A DNA stretch of 64,000 bases, from the NCBI RefSeq assembly GCF_015694725.1, contig NZ_JADQDQ010000003.1, positions 372,001 to 436,000 on the forward strand. The letters run 5' to 3'. The translations under genes and the position numbers were made by a program. Shown here one piece after another: positions 56,674 to 64,000 of the stretch (positions are counted from its first letter, which is position 1; the number at the start of each line of letters is the position of its first letter). The stretch comes from Hymenobacter jeongseonensis (GTDB taxonomy: Bacteria > Bacteroidota > Bacteroidia > Cytophagales > Hymenobacteraceae). Under the pieces are notes generated by a model. That model was not told the DNA's origin. It ran no database searches and saw nothing but the letters and a program-made list of their open reading frames with translations.

Positions 56674-57678
56674 TCACCAGGTAGGCTTGTTGGGGTTCGG
56701 TTTCTGCGCGGCGGGTCGCGTGAGCTGCTGCAGGTACTGTTGCTCTTGCGCGCGCAGCGTCTCCAGCAGCTGGCGTGCTTGGGCTGGGCTTAGGTTCATG
56801 GCCTTCAGCCGCTCGCGCTGGGTTTGTAGCTGTGCATCACCTGCCGTGGCCGCATCCGTACCGAGGCGGTTGCTTGCGCCGCTGTTGCTATTCCCGGCAG
56901 TGCTGCTGCGGTCCAGCCCGCGTTGGGTGCCCGGCGTGCTGCCGCTGGCTACGGGTTGCGCCGAGCCGGGGCCAGGCACGCGCCCACCGGGAGTGCGGTT
57001 GCCGATTCCACCATTAGGCTGTTGATTGTCAGGTTGGCCGGTTGGGTCAGCCTGACGCTTAGGTGCCGCTTTGGAATTAGGTGGCGTGGGCGTCGGAATG
57101 TTTATTTCCCCTTTGCGGTTGGTGCCGGCTTTTTCAGCAGGTTGATTTTGCTCGGCTCCATTTTTCTCGGGCGAAGGCTTGGGGCTATCGGCTTTTGATT
57201 CAGGCTGGGGCGCCGAAATTTTGGGAGTGTTGGGTTTTTTGGCCAGATACTCGCTGAGCACTTCGTAATCGTACCGGGCGCCTCCATTCTTGGGGTCAAG
57301 AAGCAGCGCTTGCCGTAATAAGGTCAAGGCCTGGGCTATTTCACCTTTTTGAGCCGCCTGCACGGCTAGTTGTTGGCGGGCCACGCTACTTAGCCCTGCC
57401 GGGCTCCCCGTTATCAACCGCGCATAGGTAGATTGGGCCAGGGAGAGCTGCCCAGCCCGGGTTTGCGCATGTGCTAGGTTGAGCACCAAGCGTGGGTCGG
57501 GCGTGCGGCGGGCTTTGGCTGCCAATGCAGCGCTAAATGCAGCGGCCGCGCGGGCAGCATTCCCCCGCCCGTAGGCCGCAGTGCCATCGGCCACAGCCGT
57601 ATTCCGGTCGTGCACCCAAGTTAAAAGCTTCCACGTGGGCATGCCAAGGCCAAGTACCAGCAATACAAGGTATTTCAT
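56674..57678 (-). CDS. batC: BatC-like TPR protein
   Basis: 334 aa. An N-terminal hydrophobic segment (LVLLVLGLGMPTWKLLTW) is followed by TPR helices (AARAAAAFSAALAAKARRTPDPRLVLNLAHAQTRAGQLSLAQSTYARL, residues about 42-90, then ALTLLRQALLLDPKNGGARYDYEVLSEYL). A long low-complexity Gln/Pro/Gly/Ser region follows, and a helical end (LQTQRERLKAMNLSPAQARQLLETLRAQEQ). It overlaps the VWA gene by four bases (ATGA) and matches the position and layout of BatC. The low-complexity part is likely a flexible periplasmic linker. Confidence 0.75.
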   Translation of the reverse strand: MKYLVLLVLGLGMPTWKLLTWVHDRNTAVADGTAAYGRGNAARAAAAFSAALAAKARRTPDPRLVLNLAHAQTRAGQLSLAQSTYARLITGSPAGLSSVARQQLAVQAAQKGEIAQALTLLRQALLLDPKNGGARYDYEVLSEYLAKKPNTPKISAPQPESKADSPKPSPEKNGAEQNQPAEKAGTNRKGEINIPTPTPPNSKAAPKRQADPTGQPDNQQPNGGIGNRTPGGRVPGPGSAQPVASGSTPGTQRGLDRSSTAGNSNSGASNRLGTDAATAGDAQLQTQRERLKAMNLSPAQARQLLETLRAQEQQYLQQLTRPAAQKPNPNKPTW

Positions 57679-58667
57679 GGGCGAATGACGGTGACGGTCA
57701 GCGTAATATCAAGCGCCAGTAGAAGCAGGGCAGCTGCCAATGGGTAGCGGTAGCGGTTGTCGGCCACGGCCACAGTGCGCACCTGTTCGGCCGTGCCTTG
57801 CATGGTGCGCAACGACCGCAACAGCGGTCCAAAGCCGTTTTGCTGGTTATTTAACTCCACATACTGCCCGCCTGTTTGCGCGGCCAACTGCAGCAATGGC
57901 GCTTCTTGCAAACGGCTTTTTACCAATTGCCCACGGGCATCTTTCACGAAGCCACCGCTTGCATTCGGGATTTTGGCCCCTTCTGTTGTTCCCACACCCA
58001 CGGTGTACACCCGGGCCCCACTACGGGCCAATTCCCGCAGCGGTTGCTCCAGATTTTCGCCAAAATCCTCACCGTCACTCACCACCACCAGCGCGGTAGC
58101 CCGCGGCAGCGGTGCTGATGTAGATTGAGGGAGAGCAACCGGCGCAGGTGTCAATCGGCTCAAGACTAACTCCAAGGGCGCCCGCAAAGTAGTGGGCCCA
58201 CTTGGCAAAAGGCTGCTTCGCAGGGTGCTGATGAAAACCTTTACGGCTTCTTGGTCATACGTAAGCGGGCACTGCACCACCGCTTCCGCGCCAAAAACCA
58301 CCAGCCCGAGTCGGTCGGCCGGGAACTGGGCCACCAGTTCCTGCAGCTCGGCCTGCGCGCGTAGCAGCCGGGTAGGCGCCACATCGGGGGCATCCATAGA
58401 GCGCGACACATCCACCAATAGCCACACGTCTTTGCCCGCCGTGCGCACCGGCTGCTGGCTCACCCCCAAGGCCGGGCCCAGGGCCGCTGCCAAAAGCGTT
58501 GCTCCGGTTAGCACCCTCAACACCGCTTTCCAGCCCCGGTGCCGGGGCCGGCTGCCCAGCGCCCGGCCCAGCTGGCTGCTTCGGCGCCAGTGCCCCACCA
58601 ATAAAAGCAGGGCCAGGGCCAGCGTTAGTCCGACGGCGAAAAAATTAGGGTAAGCCCAGGTTATCAA
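57675..58667 (-). CDS. batB: BatB-like VWA membrane protein
   Basis: 330 aa. Hydrophobic segments near residues 10-27, 50-66 and at the C-terminus (LAAALLLLALDITLTVTVI) flank a von Willebrand A domain: VWLLVDVSRSMDAPD (the MIDAS DxSxS), RLGLVVFGAEAVVQCPLTYD, and VVVSDGEDFGENLEQ. The order and length match BatA/BatB of the Bat locus (Bacteroides aerotolerance), implicated in stress and envelope function. BatA and the AAA partner are not in the window. The stop overlaps batC start by 4 nt. Confidence 0.8.
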   Translation of the reverse strand: MITWAYPNFFAVGLTLALALLLLVGHWRRSSQLGRALGSRPRHRGWKAVLRVLTGATLLAAALGPALGVSQQPVRTAGKDVWLLVDVSRSMDAPDVAPTRLLRAQAELQELVAQFPADRLGLVVFGAEAVVQCPLTYDQEAVKVFISTLRSSLLPSGPTTLRAPLELVLSRLTPAPVALPQSTSAPLPRATALVVVSDGEDFGENLEQPLRELARSGARVYTVGVGTTEGAKIPNASGGFVKDARGQLVKSRLQEAPLLQLAAQTGGQYVELNNQQNGFGPLLRSLRTMQGTAEQVRTVAVADNRYRYPLAAALLLLALDITLTVTVIRP

Positions 58668-58784
58668 TTGCAGAACAAGAAGAAAGCGAAATGCAAAGAA
58701 CCCACCGGGGCGCCGGTTGCTCAGCTTATTTCGTTCTCAAAGATAAATTTTTTGCTCAAAGTGTGGCTTTCTGAGTTCTGCCCG

Positions 58785-58792
58785 TATATTTG
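58785..58792 (+). promoter_or_regulatory. tRNA operon -7 element
   Basis: TATATTTG, matching TAnnTTTG, 31 nt upstream of the first tRNA. -33 element not obvious (TTTG at 58,751 is 30 nt away). Confidence 0.6.
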
Positions 58793-58823
58793 CACCCGCT
58801 TCGGACGGAAGCGAAACCAACCT

Positions 58824-58911
58824 GGAGAGGTGGGTGAGTGGCTGAAACCAGTAGTTTGCTAAACTGCCGTAGCTCTAAAGGTTACCGGGGGTTCGAATCC
58901 CCCCCTCTCCA
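58824..58911 (+). tRNA. tRNA-Ser (GCT)
   Basis: 88 nt with long variable arm, as expected for Ser. Acceptor ggagagg pairs with cctctcc; anticodon loop TTTGCTAAA gives anticodon GCT; T-loop gttcgaatcc. Discriminator A. Confidence 0.93.
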
Positions 58912-58991
58912 CTATAATGTTGGGTTGCGAAAGCTTCCCGTTGGGGCTCCACCCAATAGGTAGTTGCCAAGACCCAGCATTATTTTTTTCT

Positions 58992-59065
58992 CGGGGTGTA
59001 GCGTAGCCCGGTATCGCGCCTGGTTTGGGACCAGGAGGTCGTAGGTTCGAATCCTGCCACCCCGA
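58992..59065 (+). tRNA. tRNA-Pro (TGG)
   Basis: 74 nt. Acceptor cggggtg/caccccg; anticodon loop TTTGGGA gives TGG; T-arm gtaggttcgaatcctgc. Discriminator A. Confidence 0.93.
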
Positions 59066-59085
59066 CATTTGATTGCCCCGTTTTC

Positions 59086-59159
59086 GACCCCGTAGCTCAG
59101 CTGGATAGAGCAACTACCTTCTAAGTAGTCGGTCTTTGGTTCGAATCCAAACGGGGCCA
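59086..59159 (+). tRNA. tRNA-Arg (TCT)
   Basis: 74 nt. Anticodon loop CTTCTAA gives TCT. Acceptor 5' gaccccg and 3' cggggcc pair except position 2 (A) against 71 (C), an A-C mismatch. D-arm and T-arm are normal. See finding. Confidence 0.88.
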
Positions 59160-59162
59160 CTT

Positions 59163-59195
59163 AAAAAGCCGTTTCCTCACAGGAAACGGCTTTTT
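59163..59195 (+). terminator. tRNA operon terminator
   Basis: aaaaagccgtttcct and aggaaacggcttttt, 15 bp with a 3-nt loop, followed by more Ts. Confidence 0.88.
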
Positions 59196-59454
59196 ATTTT
59201 TTTGCCGCAATTGGTTTTCTACCGTCATCATTATGAGAATCGTCCTGCAAAATGCATTACTAGGCACTGAACAACGCAACCGCCATTCAAAGTGCAACGC
59301 CCTTTCTTGGTTGATGGAAATGTTCGGTAGTGAACCAGATTTCTTACCTTGAAGTCGGATATACTCCGTAATTGGAGCGTGGCTGGTAATTGTTCGCGCT
59401 TTTCCCGCCGGCTTCCCTTCTTCCTTATTTATTCGCTAAAACCCACTTTTGGTC

Positions 59455-60918
59455 ATGAAAAAAGCACTACTTTTCCTGGGGCTACTCGGTTTTGCTGGCG
59501 GTAGCTATGCTCAGACAAATCCTAATCCTGGCCCCTGGGTTGAGGTTAATGTCAATAACTTCGAATCTTTTTCGCCGGGATATTTGATTAGGGACCTCAA
59601 AACGGTTTCGTCTAACATCGCGTGGGCGGTGGCCGAAGGCGCAGATGAAGATGGGCGTCCGAATGCGTTTTTTGTGACCAAAAACGCCGCCGGAGACGAG
59701 TTTCGATTTGGGGCCGTCAGCGCGGCCAATGGGTCGGCAGGCTTTGAAACGGCCAATATTTCGGCAGTTGGCAATTCGGCTTTGGTGGCTGTAGCGGCCA
59801 CGTATCCCCCGGGCGAAGCGGGCGGCGAAATTCTGCGCACCACCAACGGCGGCGTAAGCTGGACCAAAGTAACCACGGCCACACAGTTCGCGAGCGCCCA
59901 AGGAGGGTTCTGCAATTTCGTGCACATGTTCGATGCCAACGATGGCGTGGCTTTAGGCGACCCCACTGCTAACACCGGCTACTTCGAAATTCTGCGCACC
60001 ACCGACGGCGGCGTTACCTGGAAGCGAAACTCCCAAGCCAACAGCCCCGTGCCGCTGCCCGACGAGTTCGGGCTGGTGCGCTCGTTTTTTGCGCGGGGCA
60101 ATACCATTTGGGCGGGCACGGCCACTCCTGAAGATGTGAATAGCCCGGCACGGGTTCTCAAATCCACCGACCGCGGCCAGACGTGGTCGGTGAGCACCCC
60201 AACCACGCTGCTGGGCAGCATCAACCGTTTGGCGTTCAAAGACGACCTGAACGGCATTGCCTACAACCTGTCGGCCGACAATGGGGAACTCACTTCGGTC
60301 AACGTTATTCGCACCGCCGACGGTGGGGCCACTTGGTCGCCCATTACACCCATCAACACCGCCACGGGTAGCTTCTTCTGGTATGACATTGACGCCGTAG
60401 ATGGCCGCTACTACAGCGTGGGTACCCGGTTTCCGGAATCGGCCACGTCGGTGGCGGAAGATTTCGGCTCTTCTTACAGCACAGATGGTATCAATTGGGT
60501 GAACCTCAGCACGGGCCAGCCTTTCCTGGCCTTGGATGTGATTGCGGGTTCTGGTGCAAGTAGCGTGGTTGGGTACGCTGGTGCTGCCACTACGGAAGAT
60601 GGAAGTGGGGGCATCTACAAAGCTTCCAATGTGCTGAGCGCTACGCGCAATGCTGCCTTGCAGGGTGCCCTGAGCGCCTACCCGAACCCGAGTCATTCGG
60701 GGGTGTTTCAGGTAAGTTTGGGCTCCGTGCTGAAAGGCAATGCCCAACTATCCGTTGTTGACGCGTTGGGCCGTCAGGTGCGGGTGCAGGCGTTGAATGC
60801 AACGGCTATCGGTTCCCGGCAGGTAAACTTGGATTTAAGCGGCCAGAAAGCCGGTTTGTACACCTTGCAGATTAGAACCGACGCCGGCATTGCAACCAAA
60901 AAGCTGGTGATTGAATAG
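59455..60918 (+). CDS. Secreted BNR/YCF48-like protein with T9SS sorting domain
   Basis: 487 aa from ATG 59455 (TTG 59449 adds two residues). A signal peptide (LLFLGLLGFAGGSYAQ) is followed by BNR-like repeats with T-x-D-G-G-x-x-W motifs (TTNGGVSWTKV, TTDGGVTWKRN, STDRGQTWSVS, TADGGATWSPI), a beta-propeller typical of sialidase-like or photosystem-II-assembly-like proteins. The last ~75 residues begin LSAYPNPSHSGVFQV and contain DLSGQKAGLYTLQIRT, ending KKLVIE: a T9SS type A sorting domain. It is exported to the cell surface; substrate unknown. Confidence 0.85.
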   Translation: MKKALLFLGLLGFAGGSYAQTNPNPGPWVEVNVNNFESFSPGYLIRDLKTVSSNIAWAVAEGADEDGRPNAFFVTKNAAGDEFRFGAVSAANGSAGFETANISAVGNSALVAVAATYPPGEAGGEILRTTNGGVSWTKVTTATQFASAQGGFCNFVHMFDANDGVALGDPTANTGYFEILRTTDGGVTWKRNSQANSPVPLPDEFGLVRSFFARGNTIWAGTATPEDVNSPARVLKSTDRGQTWSVSTPTTLLGSINRLAFKDDLNGIAYNLSADNGELTSVNVIRTADGGATWSPITPINTATGSFFWYDIDAVDGRYYSVGTRFPESATSVAEDFGSSYSTDGINWVNLSTGQPFLALDVIAGSGASSVVGYAGAATTEDGSGGIYKASNVLSATRNAALQGALSAYPNPSHSGVFQVSLGSVLKGNAQLSVVDALGRQVRVQALNATAIGSRQVNLDLSGQKAGLYTLQIRTDAGIATKKLVIE

Positions 60919-60940
60919 ATACGAACCACTTCTTAAGTTA

Positions 60941-60976
60941 AAAAAAGGCCGTTCTTATCTGAGAACGGTCTTTTTT
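60941..60976 (+). terminator. Terminator of the BNR-protein gene
   Basis: aaaaaaggccgttct (60,941-60,955) pairs with agaacggtctttttt (60,962-60,976) with one G-U pair. Confidence 0.85.
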
Positions 60977-61092
60977 TGTAGGTGGATTTTTTGTCTCAAA
61001 TTCAAGTCTTTTATCAAACGAATCGGAATCGGCAGAATGAAAAATTCCAAGGATAAAAACCGCAAAAATTCCCGAAAATGGGATTAAATAAG

Positions 61093-61100
61093 TACTTTTG
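61093..61100 (+). promoter_or_regulatory. gyrB -7 element
   Basis: TACTTTTG, matching TAnnTTTG, 59 nt upstream of ATG. No good -33 seen. Confidence 0.55.
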
Positions 61101-61144
61101 ATTGTTCAGTACCTAGCAACCCGAAGGGCTGTTTTACGACCTGA

Positions 61145-63154
<2,010 letters not shown>

Positions 63155-63169
63155 GCGTCAAGCTTGTAG

Positions 63170-63195
63170 AAAGGCCCGCTGCAAAGCGGGCCTTT
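63170..63195 (+). terminator. gyrB terminator
   Basis: aaaggcccgct (63,170-63,180) pairs with agcgggccttt (63,185-63,195), 4-nt loop, T-rich tail. Confidence 0.85.
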
Positions 63196-63224
63196 TCTTT
63201 TTCACCTGATTCCACCATTCACAC

Positions 63225-63605
63225 ATGCGACAACTAATTTCTTCTGGCGCGCCTTGGGAACCCATCGTGGGGTATTCGCGGGCTGTGCGCGTGGGCAATG
63301 TGGTGGAAGTGGCCGGCACCACCGCGCAGGATGGCGACGCGGTAACGGGAGCTGACGTATACACCCAAACCCGGCGCATTCTTGAAAAAATTGGTCTGGC
63401 ACTAACTGAGGCCGGAGCATCGTTTGAAGATGTGGTGCGCACGCGCATGTATGTCACCGATATCACGCAATGGGAAGCCGTAGGGCGGGCCCACGGCGAG
63501 GTGTTTGGTGATATCCGGCCGGCAACGACGATGGTTGAAGTTAAGGCCCTGATTGACCCGCGGTTGCTGGTTGAAATTGAGGCCACCGCCATTATTTCCA
63601 AGTAA
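63225..63605 (+). CDS. RidA-family enamine deaminase-like protein
   Basis: 126 aa, the normal length. Core: [20 protein letters not shown] (strand-turn), [71 protein letters not shown]. The Arg in the RTRMYVTDI segment is the substrate-binding residue of the family. It deaminates reactive enamines/imines. Note the [15 protein letters not shown] ending is the YjgF pattern variant with hydrophobic end. Confidence 0.85.
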   Translation: MRQLISSGAPWEPIVGYSRAVRVGNVVEVAGTTAQDGDAVTGADVYTQTRRILEKIGLALTEAGASFEDVVRTRMYVTDITQWEAVGRAHGEVFGDIRPATTMVEVKALIDPRLLVEIEATAIISK

Positions 63606-63659
63606 AATAGCCTGAACAGGGCCGTTTCCCCGTATTTTGCCCTGTCTTTCTCCTCCACT

Positions 63660-64000
63660 ATGAAGCTCTTCAAGTCTGCCGACCTCATTCGCAAAAGCAA
63701 GTACATCAGCCGCGACCTGAGCTGGCTGCGCTTTAACTACCGGGTGCTCGACCAAGTGCAGGACCCCAGTCGCAGCATCTTCGATAAGCTCAAGTTTCTG
63801 GCCATCACCAGTTCCAACCTGGACGAGTTTTTCATGATTCGGGTTGGGTCGTTGTATAACTACCTCGACTACGGGAAGGAGCGGATTGACTACTCGGGTC
63901 TGCGGGAGCTGCCGTTTCGGCGGAAGCTGCTGGATTTTGCGCACCGGTTCGTGAACGACCAAAGCCTGACGTATCTGAACGAACTGAAGCCCAATTTTGA
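63660..64000 (+). CDS. ppk: Polyphosphate kinase (partial, 3' end outside window)
   Basis: The first 113 residues of PPK1 from ATG 63660: [18 protein letters not shown], then [23 protein letters not shown] and [11 protein letters not shown], matching the N-domain of the family in order. PPK1 makes polyphosphate from ATP at the membrane. The catalytic His residues are beyond the window edge. Confidence 0.88.
   Translation, partial: MKLFKSADLIRKSKYISRDLSWLRFNYRVLDQVQDPSRSIFDKLKFLAITSSNLDEFFMIRVGSLYNYLDYGKERIDYSGLRELPFRRKLLDFAHRFVNDQSLTYLNELKPNF

Overview
The window comes from a GC-rich member of the Bacteroidota, most likely a Hymenobacter-like Cytophagales genome. The evidence is two type IX secretion cargo proteins (a C-terminal YPNPS-type sorting domain and an FTPNGD gliding-type domain), a SusC-style CarboxypepD/TonB-plug outer-membrane protein, Bat-type VWA and TPR genes, a Bacteroidota-style GyrB, and promoters with the TAnnTTTG -7 element. 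Species-level assignment is inference.

Bases 1 to about 28,665 are the right-hand part of a tailed, siphovirus-like prophage whose left end lies outside the window. The late genes are all on the minus strand, in transcription order: sigma-like regulator, TerS, TerL, tail-assembly-chaperone candidate with a probable -1 frameshift, two neck proteins, two large tail proteins, tape measure, XkdF-type prohead protease, two-TM membrane protein, scaffold, major capsid, tube-like proteins and portal. Portal, capsid and protease lie at the far end from the terminase, which is unusual. Bases 18.3-24.3 kb hold accessory and early genes: a small regulator, a lone PD-(D/E)XK restriction-like nuclease, a serine recombinase, an AT-rich membrane protein, a membrane-anchored coiled-coil protein, several tiny genes and a RusA-like resolvase. 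Bases 24.3-28.6 kb hold the replication and integration end: a superfamily-A-polymerase-like protein, a protein with an SSB-like C-terminal tip, and a tyrosine integrase with candidate att repeats beside it.

The prophage has its own regulatory vocabulary. A 9-bp motif (CTTATYTGA on the coding strand) occurs in the leaders of six operon segments. Two near-identical, oppositely oriented promoters (18,139 and 26,189) head the two early arms. A G-tract plus TTATAAGGGTACA element occurs three times in the same two intergenic regions. Terminators separate the transcription segments. No lysin, repressor or left att site is visible, so these probably lie to the left.

Bases 28.8-64 kb are ordinary chromosome. 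In order: a cytochrome b561/molybdopterin oxidoreductase pair; small conserved genes (DUF2256-like, methyltransferase, thioesterase, DinB-like); a tandem pair of polytopic glycosyltransferase-like proteins, the first truncated; pdhB; an OmpA/TPR lipoprotein; a PspC-like protein; an AT-rich, apparently acquired glycosyltransferase behind about 950 bp of gene-poor DNA; a GT2 glycosyltransferase overlapping a YbaB gene; a T9SS surface protein; hutH; a serine hydrolase-TPR protein beside a three-times broken AraC-type regulator; hisS; a TonB-plug receptor; a MORN-repeat protein; thiolase; batC/batB; three tRNA genes (Ser, Pro, Arg); a T9SS BNR-type protein; gyrB; a RidA-family gene; and the start of ppk. 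Convergent genes are separated by long, nearly loopless palindromic terminators, and two REP-like elements sit between genes.
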